This document shows positions 1-10,762 of a stretch of 64,000 bases of DNA, piece by piece. The number at the start of each line of letters is the position of its first letter. The first letter of the stretch is position 1. The notes beneath the pieces are model-generated. The model was given only the letters and a program-made list of their open reading frames with translations. It did not search any database and was not told the DNA's origin. Both the position numbers and the translations under genes were made by a program. The DNA is taken from NCBI GenBank assembly GCA_022495995.1, contig JAFEMH010001249.1, positions 310,001 to 374,000 of the forward strand. Direction: 5' to 3'. This stretch comes from Adenophora triphylla var. japonica (Eukaryota > Streptophyta > Magnoliopsida > Asterales > Campanulaceae).

Positions 1-273
1 TTTATTTTTACAATATGAATGTTTATGTTAAGTTATGGCCATAATAAATTAGGGGTATTTTTGGAAAATAAAAAATAATACTGTATAAATTATTTCGTAC
101 CAAACATTAGATTATACTAATGTGGGATTAAAGATTTTTAATCCTAATTGTACCAAACACAAGATTACTCCAATGCTAAGGATTATTAGTACCAAGGATT
201 ATTAATGAGGGTATTAATAATCCCCTCATTAATAATACTGTTAATTTTTATCCGACAACCAAACGAGCCCTTA
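1..273. mobile_element. Right end of a PIF/Harbinger-like (Tourist-type) MITE
   Basis: The stretch is AT-rich and non-coding. It ends at 256-270 with a terminus reading, on the other strand, GGGCTCGTTTGGTTG, a common end of Tourist-type plant MITEs, followed by TTA (271-273), the usual target duplication of PIF/Harbinger elements. The interior has short mirrored AATCCTTGGTAC-like and TTAATGAGG/CCTCATTAA segments (about 180-235). The left end lies before the window, so both termini cannot be compared. Confidence 0.6.
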
Positions 274-1360
274 GAGATTATTTAGAAAGAGGTTTAGGAA
301 GATATTTAAGAGAGTAATTTTTAGAACAACAAATTATTATAACATAAATAGAATTTTGACTAAGCAAAGCATGATGTAGAGAAGGATGGAATTTTTGGAT
401 CATAAGCTTGGCATAAGAAAATTTCACTCTTTAGAGTGCTTTGTGAAAAAGGGCTTTATTGCTTGAAATGTACAATTAAGAAGAATGATCATTTATTCAC
501 AAATTAGAAGTATTCATAGGAATCGAGGTGCAATTTTGAATCACAAAGATGGAATTGGAGGATGATAGTGGAAAATTTATCAAGGCAAACAAATTATCTT
601 ATTTTATACGTGTTAAAATTGCAAAAGACTTTAAGCGATTTTGAACCTTTCAAGTAGGATACATTGTGGCAGCGACCCCATGTTCCTAATACTTAGATAA
701 AAAACACTTATATATTATTTCCATTTGGCAAGAGTACATCGTCGCAGTGAACGTCGTGCCCCGAGTTACTAAGGAAATAATAGATACTTTTTGCTCTCTT
801 TTTTTTTACAAAAATTAGTGACCATGTCACTTTTGAGCATCAAGATTAAATTATGTTGCCTTGATTTAGTGGAAATAGAAAGATGGATTTTTAAATGAAG
901 GTTTGTGATTCAACAAGATGCAAAACGGATATGGATACTTCTAAGAAGAGAATAGACATCAATATTTTGAAGTGTACATTTGAAGAAATATTTACAAGAT
1001 TTCACAAGATAAAATAACCAAGTACTTGTATGATCCGAAAGAATTCAACTAATTTAAATAATGTTTTTTCTTAATGAAATCCTATATAATGTTTTACTAA
1101 CTTATGAAGCTTCAATATACTTTCTAAAATATCCCTAAGTTTCTTTTAAAAATTCTAAGTTTTTAGAAAATATGAAGAGAAAGGGAAAGACATTATTCAA
1201 AGGCATTAAGCAAGCATAAGTATAAGCATTTTGTCATCATAGGGATTTTTTTTAACAAACATGATACATACATAAAGAAAGATAAAAAGAAATGTAACTA
1301 AGTTAAAAAGAAAAAACTAAACTAAAAAGCAATAAAAATAGATTAAAAATAGATAAATAT
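274..1360. other. AT-rich non-coding DNA, possibly the 3' untranslated part of the Athila-type element
   Basis: No coding frame, RNA gene or clear repeat is visible. Since the Athila-type pol on the minus strand ends at about 1440 and its purine tract lies at 1361-1366, this stretch would be its 3' internal region or 3' LTR, but I could not identify LTR ends. Confidence 0.3.
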
Positions 1361-1400
1361 CCCCCCACACTTGAGGTAAACATTGTCCTCAATGTTTTAA
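1361..1400 (-). other. Purine-tract region after the Athila-type pol
   Basis: Read on the minus strand this holds the self-complementary words AACATTGAGGACAATGTT and then GTGTGGGGGG. This arrangement often follows pol in Athila-like elements. The G run is a candidate primer site for plus-strand DNA synthesis. The tract has no recognisable LTR start next to it. Confidence 0.45.
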
Positions 1401-1435
1401 AGACAAATGAAAGAGGGAAGGGTGAAGGAATACTT

Positions 1436-2760
1436 ACTTGGGATGAGAGGCTTGATCTCCGAGCATTATTGATGACACTACTCCAATCGGGTCCCCAGTC
1501 ATGTAGTGCTTTAGCCTTTTACCGTTGACCTTGAATTCTCCTTTTTCTTCGCTCCAAATAATGATGGCTCCGTATGGGTATACCTTAAGAACTTGATATG
1601 GGCCCATCCATCTTGACTTTAGTTTCCCTGGAAAAAGCTTTAAATAAGAATTCTAAAGCACCATATCTCCTTCTTTAAACTCTTTCCTTATGATATGCGT
1701 ATCGTGCAATTTCTTTGTCCTTTCCTTATATAGCTTGACACTTACATATGCTTCATATTGAAGTTCTTCGAGCTCTTGTAACTGTAGCTTTCGCTTTTCA
1801 CCGCATTTACCAAATCGTAGTTGAGAGCCTTAATTGCCCAATATGCCTTGTGTTCAAGTTCCACCGACAAATGACACGACTTCCCATACACCAAACGGAA
1901 GGGAGTGGTTTCGATGGGTGTTTTGAAAGCGGTGCGATAAGCCCACAAAGCATCGCTCAACTTTATTGACCAATCCTTCCTTGAACTTATGACTGTCTTT
2001 TCCAAGATCCATTTTATTTCCTGGTTTGATACTTCCAATTGCCCGCTTGTTTGAGGATGATATCCGGTGCCCGTTTTATGATGGACTCTATACTTTTTTA
2101 ATAAAGCCTCAAATTGGCGGTGTGAAAAATGTGAACCACCATCGCTTTAAACAACTTTCGGGACTCCGAACCTTGGAAAAATGATGTTCTTGAAGAGCTT
2201 CATGATGACTTTCGAGTAGTTTGTTGGAGATGCAATGGCTTCAACCCATTTTGAGACATAATCCACCGCTACTAAAATATAATTGTTATTGTAAGATGTT
2301 GGAAATGGCCCCATGAAATCTATACCCCAAACGTCGAAGATCTCAACCTCTAAAATATTATTAAGAGGAATTTCGTTCCTCCTTGAAATGTTTCCGGTTC
2401 GTTGGCAACGATCACAAGTAACAACAAACTTTCCAGAATCTTTAAACAGCGTGGGCCAATAAAAACCTGATTGAAAAACCTTGGCGGCGGTTTTGGCTGT
2501 GCTTGCATGACCTCCATAAGGAGAGGAGTGACAATGATGAAGAATGTCATTAACCTCTTCATTAGGTACACATCGCCTAATAATTCTGTCTGCGCATTGT
2601 TTGAAGAGGAGCGAGTATTCCCTAAAATATTGTTTAATTTTCGATAAGAATTTCTTCTTTTCTTGATAACTTATTTCCGGAGGAAGAATCCTACATGCTA
2701 AGTAATTTACAATGTCCGCAAACCAAGAGGTTTCGACATTGCTTATAGCAAGAAGATGGT
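1436..2760 (-). pseudogene. Athila-type integrase, broken
   Basis: The minus strand encodes the integrase of an Athila-lineage Ty3/gypsy polyprotein. In order it shows an HHCC zinc domain (histidines in [11 protein letters not shown], cysteines in TCDRCQRTG), the first catalytic aspartate in WGIDFMGPF, the second in SDGGSHF, the glutamate in GQLEVSNQE, then a C-terminal region with KSRWMGPYQV and KVNGKRLKHY ending near 1440. All three catalytic residues are present, but a TAA stop at 2147-2149 lies just before the second aspartate and a frame change occurs near 1740. The protein cannot be made as one chain. Assignment to Athila rests on the linker and C-terminal motifs and on the matching RT at 4700-5600. 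Confidence 0.85.
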
Positions 2761-4401
2761 CATTCAAAAATGAATCATCAATGGGAAGTTCTTCTTCATT
2801 GGAAATTTCCAAATTTTTGGGAAGGCGGGATAAATGATCCTCAACTAAATTCTCCATCCCCTTCTTGTCATGGATCTCCAAATCAAATTCTTGGAGAATA
2901 AGGATCCATCTTATTAATCTTGGTTTGGCATCCTTCTTTGCTAATAAATATCTTATCGCAGCATGATCCGTGAATACTATTACTTTTGATCCCACCAAAT
3001 ATGATGAAGAATGTCATTAACCTCTTCATTAGGTACACACCGCCTAATGATTCTGTCTGCGCATTGTTTGAAGAGGAGCGAGTCTTCCCAAAAATATTGT
3101 TTAATTTCCGATAAGAATTTCTTCTTTTGTTGATAACTTATTTCCGGAGGAAGAATCCTACATGCTAAGTAATTTACAATGTCCGCAAACCAAGAGGTTT
3201 CGACATTGCTTATAGCAAGAAGATGGTCGTCCGAAAATGAATCATCAATGGGAAGTTCTTCTTCATTGGAAATTTCCAAATTTTTGGGAAGGCGGGATAA
3301 ATGATCCTCAACTAAATTCTCCATCCCCTTCTTGTCATGGATCTCCAAATCAAATTCTTGGAGAAGAAGGATCCATCTTATTAATCTTGGTTTGGCATCC
3401 TTCTTTGCTAATAAATATCTTATCGCAGCATGATCCGTGAATACTATTACTTTTGATCCCACCAAATATGATGAAGAATGTCATTAACCTCTTCATTAGG
3501 TACACACCGCCTAATGATTCTGTCTGCGCATTGTTTGAAGAGGAGCGAGTCTTCCCAAAAATATTGTTTAATTTCCGATAAGAATTTCTTCTTTTATTGA
3601 TAACTTATTTCCGGAGGAAGAATCCTACATGCTAAGTAATTTACAATGTCAACAAACCAAGAGGTTTCGACATTGCTTATAGCAAGAAGATGGTCGTCCG
3701 AAAATGAATCATCAATGGGAAGTTCTTCTTCATTGGAAATTTCCAAATTTTTGGGAAGGCGGGATAAATGATCCTCAACTAAATTCTCCATCCCATTCTT
3801 GTCATGGATATCCAAATCAAATTCTTGGAGAAGAAGGATCCATCTTATTAATCTTGGTTTGGCATCCTTCTTTGCTAATAAATATCTTATCGCAGCATGA
3901 TCCGTGAATACTATTACTTTTGATCCCACCAAATATGATAAAGAATGTCATTAACCTCTTCATTAGGTACACACCGCCTAATGATTCTGTCTGCGCATTA
4001 TTTGAAGAGGAGTGAGTCTTCCCAAAAATATTGTTTAATTTCCGATAAGAATTTCTTCTTTTGTTGAGAACTTATTTCCGGAGGAAGAATCCTACATGCT
4101 AAGTAATTTACAATGTCAACAAACCAAGAGGTTTCGACATTGCTTATAGCAAGAAGATGGTCATCCGAAAATGAATCATCAATGGGAAGTTCTTCTTCAT
4201 TGGAAATTTCCAAATTTTTGGGAAGGCGGGATAAATGATCCTCAACTAAATTCTCCATCCCCTTCTTGTCATGGATATCCAAATCAAATTCTTGGAGAAG
4301 AAGGATCCATCTTATTAATCTTGGTTTGGCATCCTTCTTTGCTAATAAATATCTTATCGCAGCATGATCCGTGAATACTATTACTTTTGATCCCACCAAA
4401 T
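2534..4401 (-). repeat. 467-bp block of the RNase H-integrase linker in four tandem copies
   Basis: Units start at 2534, 3001, 3468 and 3935, each exactly 467 bp. Each encodes the end of RNase H ([11 protein letters not shown]), the linker ([14 protein letters not shown]) and the start of the integrase zinc domain ([15 protein letters not shown]). Because 467 is not a multiple of three, each junction shifts the frame, so the duplication destroys pol. The word ATGAT occurs at both borders, so five bases of microhomology could have seeded it. The copy at 2534 differs most from the others; those at 3468 and 3935 share substitutions that the other two lack. Confidence 0.95.
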
Positions 4402-5640
4402 ATGATCGGAATTTGTATATTGCAAATATCATGACCAATAATTCTTTTTCTGTGGTGGCGTAATTCACTTGTGCTTCATCCAATGTTTGGCTAGCATAGT
4501 ATATAGCATGAGTTTTCTTGTCTTTTCGTTGTCCCAAAACTGCTCCTACCGCATAGTCACTTGCATCGCACATTATTTCGAAAGGAAGGTCCCAATCGGG
4601 TGGTTGCACTATAGGAGCGGACACCAATGCTTCCTTTAACCTGTTGAAAGCTTCAAGACAAAGACTATCGAACACAAATGGAGCATCTTTCATTACTAGA
4701 TTAGTCAAAGGTTTAGAAAATTTTGAAAAATCTTTTATAAATCGCCGATAAAAACCGGCATGACCCAAAAAGCTTCTTATCCCTTTTAACATTAGTGGGC
4801 GGAGGTAATTTTTTAATGATTTCAACCTTCGCCCTATCTACTTCTATCCCTTTTTCGGACACCATGTGCCCTAATACTATCCCCTCATTGACCATAAAAT
4901 GACATTTTTCCCAATTAAGAACAAGGTTGACTTCTTCGCAACGTTGTAAGACTTTGGATAAATTTTGCAAACATTCATCAAAGGAGTAACCTTAAACAGA
5001 AAAGTCATCCATAAAAACTTCCATTATATTTTCTATAAAATCAGAAAATATGGCCATCATACAACGTTGAAAGGTGGCGGGAGCATTACAAAGTCCAAAA
5101 GGCATTCTCCTATAAGCGAAAGTGCCATAAGGACAAGTAAAAGTTGTTTTTTCTTGGTCACTTAGATGGATATGTATTTGAAAAAATCCGGAATATCCGT
5201 CCAAGTAACAAAAATGAGAATGTTTTGCCAATCTTTCTAACATTTGGTCTATAAAGGGAAGGGGAAAATGATCTTTTCGGGTGGCTTTATTTAACTTTCT
5301 ATAATCTATGCACATAGGCCAACCCCTGACGGTCCTAGTTGGGATTAATTCATCCTTATCGTTCCAAATGACCGTCATACCTCCCTTCTTAGGGACAACT
5401 TGTACGGGACTAACCCATTTACTATCTGAAATAGGATAGATAATGCCCGCGTCAAGTAACTTAAGGATTTACTTTTTAACCACCTCTTTCTTGTTAGGAT
5501 TGAGCCTTTTTTGGTGCTCAATGGAGGGTTTATGATCTTCCTCTAGGTCAATCATATGCATGCAAATCTTACGATGAATCCCTTTTAAATCATCAATTGT
5601 AGAATACCGGGTAAGCGTCTTTTCAGTGCGGAAACCTCAG
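4402..5640 (-). pseudogene. Athila-type reverse transcriptase and RNase H, broken
   Basis: Read on the minus strand from about 5600, the frame gives the RT entry region (KGIHRKICMH, then GIIYPISDSKWVSPVQVVPK), the palm with CIDYRKLNKATRKDHFPLP, RMPFGLCNAPATFQRCM, and the catalytic box FMDD in EVFMDDFSV, the variant typical of Athila elements. RNase H follows with [13 protein letters not shown] and TTEKELL. Two TAA stops (5469-5471 and 4992-4994) and a frame change near 4800 break it. Upstream of about 5625 the sequence stops matching pol and meets Tat-A, so protease and gag are absent. It is a dead fragment. Confidence 0.88.
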
Positions 5641-5690
5641 GTTCAGACAGTTCAGCAGAATCATCAATTTTGTCTACTCAGGGGTTTAGA

Positions 5691-7286
5691 ATGGCATATA
5701 TGACAGAAAATAGTGATGGTACGGGTAATCCGATGACTATAGAGGAAGAGCTAGTCCTAGCTTTGGAAAATTCCTATAAGGTTCACGAGGAGCAGCAAGC
5801 CATGCTCATCGGTGCTCTCCGCCGTCATGGGGTTCAGGTAACAGTTGAGGCAAATGGTTCTTTGGCCATGGACGAAGATGAAACTCCCAAAGAAGTGACT
5901 TTAACCCCTCCATCCTATAACCAATACCCTCCATCCTACAACCAATACCCTACATCCTATAACCAATTCTCTCCATCCTATAACCAATACCCTCCATCCT
6001 ACAACCAATACCCTCCTCCTTCGACATATGATCCCCTACCAAGGACTACTGCCCTCCAGTTCCACCCAGTATCTCAGGCCATCAGGGTTATATCGCCCTC
6101 AGCTCCTCAGAACGGATTGGGCTTCATTCATCATCAATGGCTAAATGCTACAGCCACGCCTGTTTCTCAGTTTCAGCAGTACCTGCCAGTTTATGCTTCA
6201 TCGTCACATAATCAGTTTGAGCCATGTGGATATGTTCTGAAACCCCTATACCCACCTGAATACAATAGTGGGTTGCTAAATGAAAATCCGGATGCCTCAA
6301 GTTTTCCGTTGCCGCCTGCCGGATTTAGTGAATTCACCCGTCAGTTTCACCGGCCTACTACTATGGTTCCCTCTACTGGTAAAAGTCTTATTACGAGTTC
6401 CAATAACTCGAGTGTTCCCGTTGACCCCCATATGGCAGTATTGATGGAACAAGTGAAACGAATGCAAGAAAAGCTTGATCTCATGATGAGTACCAGTTCT
6501 CCCTCGATCCAAGATGTCGAACCAGGCAAAGAAGTGATTCTGCCATGCAAAATCCGAATGCCCGAAATGAGAGAATTTGATAGGACAAGTTGCCCTGAAA
6601 CTCGCATGGTCAATACCAGTTCTAAGCTCGAGAAAGGCTCAAAGACACAACCAGCCTCAAACATAACCCAATACTACCAGCACCAAGCAGCAACTGCACC
6701 CAACTCAGCATCGGTTCCTCACAAAGGAAAGAATGCCACAGCCTCTTTTAGACAGATCCAACAATGGAACCAACTGAATAATGGAAATTCGAGTCTTGGG
6801 AAAAACAGTGCCTCCCAAAAACTCCGCTCCCTTCATTATGACAATGAGTGGATGCCTTTGAGCGAAATACTGGAAGAACTAGTGAAAGAAAAGCTGATAA
6901 AGCCACTGGAGAATCGGAAGCCCAAGAACCCTAACATTCGGTTTGATGAGTCTAAGCATTGTCATTTCCACCGGTTCCACGGATACGACACTGATGATTG
7001 CCACTATTTGAGACATGAGATCCAGAAGCTGATAGAAGATGGGACGCTTGAATGCCCACATACATCTAACAATCTTTCCCCAAACAATGCCAGCATGAAT
7101 GTAATGGAGTGGGAAGCAAGGCCAGACAACTCAGACCCAACTCCTTTACTAAAGGCACACATCTGTTATGACAAGTGTCTGACTTTGAAGAAAGAAGTCC
7201 AAGGGCTGATCGACGAAGAAAAGCTCAAGTGCCCTGGCAAACCCAACCAAATAAGAGTAGCTAGGCTAGGGGCTACCTATCCTTAA
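5691..7286 (+). CDS. Tat-A gag protein lacking the capsid core
   Basis: The frame is open for 531 codons from the first ATG at 5691. The N-terminal part (MTIEEELVLALENS) matches the start of the Tat-D gag. A proline-tyrosine repeat follows, then a coiled-coil-like stretch (MAVLMEQVKRMQEKL). The conserved entry to the capsid domain, RMPEMREFDRTSCPET (about 6558-6605), is followed at once by a serine/glutamine-rich region: the segment found in Tat-C and Tat-D (ADHFQ...ALRWFL) is missing. A zinc knuckle CHFHRFHGYDTDDC follows, in which the usual second histidine is tyrosine, then a partial second knuckle (CYDKCLTLKKEVQGLI). The reading frame is intact despite the loss, which may point to selection or to a recent origin. 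Confidence 0.75.
   Translation: MAYMTENSDGTGNPMTIEEELVLALENSYKVHEEQQAMLIGALRRHGVQVTVEANGSLAMDEDETPKEVTLTPPSYNQYPPSYNQYPTSYNQFSPSYNQYPPSYNQYPPPSTYDPLPRTTALQFHPVSQAIRVISPSAPQNGLGFIHHQWLNATATPVSQFQQYLPVYASSSHNQFEPCGYVLKPLYPPEYNSGLLNENPDASSFPLPPAGFSEFTRQFHRPTTMVPSTGKSLITSSNNSSVPVDPHMAVLMEQVKRMQEKLDLMMSTSSPSIQDVEPGKEVILPCKIRMPEMREFDRTSCPETRMVNTSSKLEKGSKTQPASNITQYYQHQAATAPNSASVPHKGKNATASFRQIQQWNQLNNGNSSLGKNSASQKLRSLHYDNEWMPLSEILEELVKEKLIKPLENRKPKNPNIRFDESKHCHFHRFHGYDTDDCHYLRHEIQKLIEDGTLECPHTSNNLSPNNASMNVMEWEARPDNSDPTPLLKAHICYDKCLTLKKEVQGLIDEEKLKCPGKPNQIRVARLGATYP
5917..6018 (+). repeat. PPSYNQY heptapeptide repeat inside gag
   Basis: About five copies of a 21-bp unit encode PPSYNQY or close variants (PTSYNQF, SPSYNQY). 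Codons differ mainly at third positions. The same gag region is proline-rich in Tat-C and Tat-D but without this repeat. Confidence 0.9.
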
Positions 7287-8800
7287 ACAAAATTAAAAGA
7301 TAAAACAGTCTCTCAGTCAACCTTCATAGGTTCTAGTACTTTCCTCTTTCAATCAAGTCCTCCTCAGACATTGTAGTTAATCTTAAATCTTCTATAAAAG
7401 AGTCTTTTTCTTTTTTTGCTAGACTTAAGACATTATTTGCACACCTACATTACATTTAATGAAATGGTTTTATTTTATATGATCACTTGCATTGCTCAAC
7501 AAATAATCTCTCGAAATAATTAACGTTCTGATTAATCGGTGTGAGAAAGTCAACTAATGCTCTCCCCATACACTTTCCTTACCTCACAAAAGCCTCCATC
7601 AAGCCATACACTTCCCAAATAATGTCCTCACCATCACCTTGACCAAGTCAACGACGGCGGCATCATCAAGGAACAACAAAAGGCCACTCAGCATCGAAAG
7701 ATTGACCCCATATCAATAAAAACCTAGGAGCTTATCTTCGCCCTCAAGTGCATCAAGAAAGTTCAAGCAGGGGTTTGCCTTTGCCCTCATGTGCTTCAAA
7801 AAAAAGTAAGGCCAAGGACCCAGTATCGCCAATCAAAGGCTTGACGGACAGGCAAAATCAAAGCTTAAAGAATAGAAATTGTCGATAACAATGGAGTTGT
7901 CAAAGCAAAAGAAAAGGCAGAAGCATTTCATAAGCCTTAAGCTATATTCAAACTCTTTCTCTCCCGATGAAAGACGACGATCAAGAAGCAATTGAAACAT
8001 GGAAGCAGCCGTCAAGAACGACTTGTCAAGGAATCATCTCAAGGTCAATGCCTTATCATTCAACTTTCTCATCCGAGCCTTCTCACCAAAGGAGCCACAA
8101 ATATTCATCCCCTTTCCCAAAGCCAAACACAGTTCAGCTGAACTACGACGACCTGAGCTCCTCACATTGAGGGGAACATAGGCAACAAGAAAATGGTCCG
8201 GTCATAAACACATTCAAATCCCATAAACCCGATCTCTGACCTCCTCTATACACAGACCTTTCTTTCACACGTAGCCATCTTTTCTCCACGACACTAGTTG
8301 ACTTTATCCTCATGATTAATCGAAATGTTTATTCATATCGAGATTAGTGGTTGAAGGAACATTAATAAAGGGTTTTAAGCAATCTTGTGATCATTGTAAA
8401 TAAAACAAGTTTTCAGATGTCTTGACAAGTCTTCATTTTCTTTATCGTAGGAAAGATAGTGCTAAACACTGATTTTCTGTCAGCAGGGGCTTCCATACAC
8501 TTTTACAAACCTTTCTACACTTATACTCTCTCATAAGAGTCAAACCCAAAGTGAGTTCTTATGCCTACGTCGAATGAGGCCATCAAAATAACACAAAAGG
8601 ATCTATTCCCACCTTTCAAAAAATATGCCCCTGCATGTATAAATTTCTAAAATTCTTTTCTTTCACATCTTCTTGCGATTGACTGATTGACTAAAGAAAA
8701 TAAGAAAGTAAGTATGAAAGGATAGGTTTTCCCTCTTCTGCTACAATTTGCATTAGGGCTGCATTAAAACTCTTCAAGGCTGGGGATTCATCAAGCCATT
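7287..8800. other. Post-gag non-coding region of Tat-A, shared in inverted form with Tat-B
   Basis: No long frame is present. The stretch 7500-8760 matches the reverse complement of about 12790-14010 in Tat-B along its length; for example the word block around 7505-7560 (ATAATCTCTCGAAATAATTAACG) returns inverted near 13970-14000. It carries a copy of the CTACG hairpin at 8140-8186. Confidence 0.7.
8140..8186 (+). other. CTACG hairpin, class I copy in Tat-A
   Basis: GAACTACG opens the motif and ACATAGGC closes it. The inner stem is CTCCTC (8157-8162) with GAGGGG (8168-8173), six pairs with one G-U, around a five-base loop. The outer stem has one mismatch here (CATAG in place of CGTAG). Confidence 0.7.
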
Positions 8801-9620
8801 TCTTTAGAATGGGGTTTCTCTAGTCATTTTTGGGTCTGCATTGGTTTCCTCACTACGTCACAAGATGGATTTGGTCTTGGTTAGATCAACCTTAGGATCA
8901 CTTTTGCAGTACCAATCATATTGGGACTTTTGCTAGGTCATCAGATTGGGGCTTCACCAAGTCACTTCTTCAAAAACTAGACTTTGCCTATTCAGTTCAT
9001 CAAACCGGGGCTTTGCCAAGCAAAGGGAAGTTTTGTTTGTTGAAAGCCTGCCACAAGCAAATTCCTTGCTGTCAGGATCGGGGCTTAATCATGACTTTAA
9101 TTCCAACGTTGGAAGTCGAGTCTACAAGACCCCTTGGCACTCACCATAATGAGAATCTCTTTTGAAATCCATGATGGGTTTCACGCTTTATAACATAATG
9201 CTTCAACGGATTGGGGCTACATTAAGTGCATTTTGAGATCAGTCATGGTCAACCAACCAGTTTGGTTTTATAATCAATACATTCGGGCATTCCCCATGAT
9301 ACTTTGTCAAGTCGGGGGCTTCGCAAGTCATTTGGAGAAGTTTTGGTTCATGGATTCCTTGTGGTTGTGTTACTCTCTCTTTGGATGACCAGTCAGTTTG
9401 GTGTTTCGTCGTTATCTTGGATCAGACCATCAGTCGGAGCTCTACCAAGTCATCTCTTCAAGCTGAGGCTTTGCCAATGAAAGGATCTTTCCTCGCTTTA
9501 ATAGAACCTGGGGCTTTGCAGAATTTTCCCCTCAGATCGGGGCTTCGATAAGTCACATCCATCCTCAAAAGAGAGGTTTGATCAGTTTGACATTTTCTTT
9601 AGTCTTTGGTTCTAAAAGCC
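8801..9620. repeat. Degenerate dispersed repeat with GGGGCTT and CCAAGTCA words
   Basis: The phrase GGGGCTTyrCCAAGTCA or parts of it recurs irregularly (for example near 8785, 8948, 9004, 9313, 9430 and 9540), each time followed by AT- and T-rich filler. Spacing is variable, so this is an old, decayed tandem array rather than a regular satellite. No coding capacity is evident. Confidence 0.5.
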
Positions 9621-9929
9621 TGTCAACATCAGCTTCAAGTGCCAGAGTTTGAGAAAGGAACTTTAATCAAGACCTGAAGTTTAAACCCGATCTCAGCCCA
9701 AGAGGGAATTCTGGTCCACATGATGCCTTTTGGCAGCATTGACAACATCTCAGCAACAACAGCAGTTCAGTCCGCACCCAAGGGATACAACCCCACCTTC
9801 TCAAAACCAGCATAAAAATCATTCCCCAACACGTTTCATATGTCCCAAACACATTTCATATACATCCTGGCCCAATTTCCGCCACATTTCCGCACAAAAA
9901 AAAAATTGCCTCGAGGCTCAAGTAATGAT

Positions 9930-10345
9930 AACAACAAATAATTCCCGTTATCTCCAAATGGAATAACGTTGTCTCCCAAAATTTTCCATTATCTCCAAGT
10001 AGGATAACGTCTCCTGTGAAAAATCTCCGTTATCGCCAAATGGGACAGCGTCTCTTGTGAAAAATCTCCGTTATCGCCAAATGGGATAACGTCTCTTGTG
10101 AAAAAATCTTCGTTATCGCCAAATGGGATAGCGTCTCTTGTGAAAAATCTCTGTTATCGCCAAATGGTATAACATCTCTTGTGAAAAATCTCCGTTATCA
10201 CCAAATGGGATAATTTCTCTTATGAAAAATCTTCGTTATCGTCAAATGGAATAACGTTTCTTCCAAAAATTTTCGTTATCTCCAAATGGAATAACGTTTC
10301 TTTCAAAAATTTCCGTTACCTCCAAATGGAATAACATTTTCTCTC
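9930..10345. repeat. 41-bp minisatellite in the 3' region of Tat-A
   Basis: About ten copies of a 41-42 bp unit, with starts seen at 10002, 10043, 10084 and 10126. Each unit contains CCGTTATCGCCAAATGG followed by GATAACG, so CGTTATC and GATAACG can pair across a short loop. Tandem repeats upstream of the polypurine tract are known in Tat/Ogre elements and are thought to seed satellites. Confidence 0.88.
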
Positions 10346-10490
10346 AAAGGTCTAGTCATCCGACCACATCGGTCACTTCCTTCATTTGGCATATCCCCAG
10401 CAGGACCAGCCATTCGACCTCTTAGGTCACCTCATTTCCATCTTCATAGCAAAAAGACCAATTTCTCTTCGTCATTCCCCATCGGAACCT

Positions 10491-10534
10491 GAACTATGAT
10501 CATGGCTTGATTCCCCCGGGATACGTAGGTAGCC
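10491..10534 (+). other. CTACG hairpin, class II copy 1 in Tat-A
   Basis: GAACTATG pairs with ACGTAG through one U-G wobble. The core CTTGATTCCCCCGGGAT forms an inner CCC/GGG stem. It ends with CGTAGGTAGCC. It lies about 230 bp upstream of the LTR. Confidence 0.65.
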
Positions 10535-10588
10535 TACTTTAGGTTCAGCCAATTCGTCACATATGACATCCTTTCCCCAGTGGATCCA

Positions 10589-10634
10589 GAACTGCAATTT
10601 GGCTTGATTCCTCTTCAGGATACGTAGGTAGCCT
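10589..10634 (+). other. CTACG hairpin, class II copy 2 in Tat-A
   Basis: The inner stem is TCCT with AGGA around CTTC; compared with the TCCC/GGGA stem of other copies, one C-G pair has become U-A. The outer stem is degraded (CTGCA). Confidence 0.6.
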
Positions 10635-10749
10635 TCCAAAGGTTCATCCACTCGACCTCCTTGGTCACCCAATCCCAATCCATCTCGGAAGTTTGCCAGA
10701 TTGGATTCTCACTTTTATCAACAACCCCACTTTCTTTGCAAGTACCGTT

Positions 10750-10762
10750 GTCGAGGGGCTTC
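10750..10762 (+). other. Polypurine tract of Tat-A
   Basis: GTCGAGGGGCTTC lies directly before the LTR start TGTAAGTACC. The same GAGGGGCT word precedes the Tat-E LTR and, slightly altered, the Tat-D LTR. It would prime plus-strand DNA synthesis. Confidence 0.8.

Noticed and set aside
660..800. Possible LTR or primer site around GCAGCGACCCC and CGTCGCAGTG
   Set aside because: No TG...CA ends, direct repeat partner or target duplication could be found.
2534..4401. CRISPR-like or satellite array
   Set aside because: The units are 467 bp of recognisable pol coding sequence without spacers.
5600..5690. A 5' LTR of Tat-A near the Athila border
   Set aside because: I searched for TG-start sequence matching 10763-12556 and for a TGGCGACTCC primer site and saw neither; Tat-A is truncated here.
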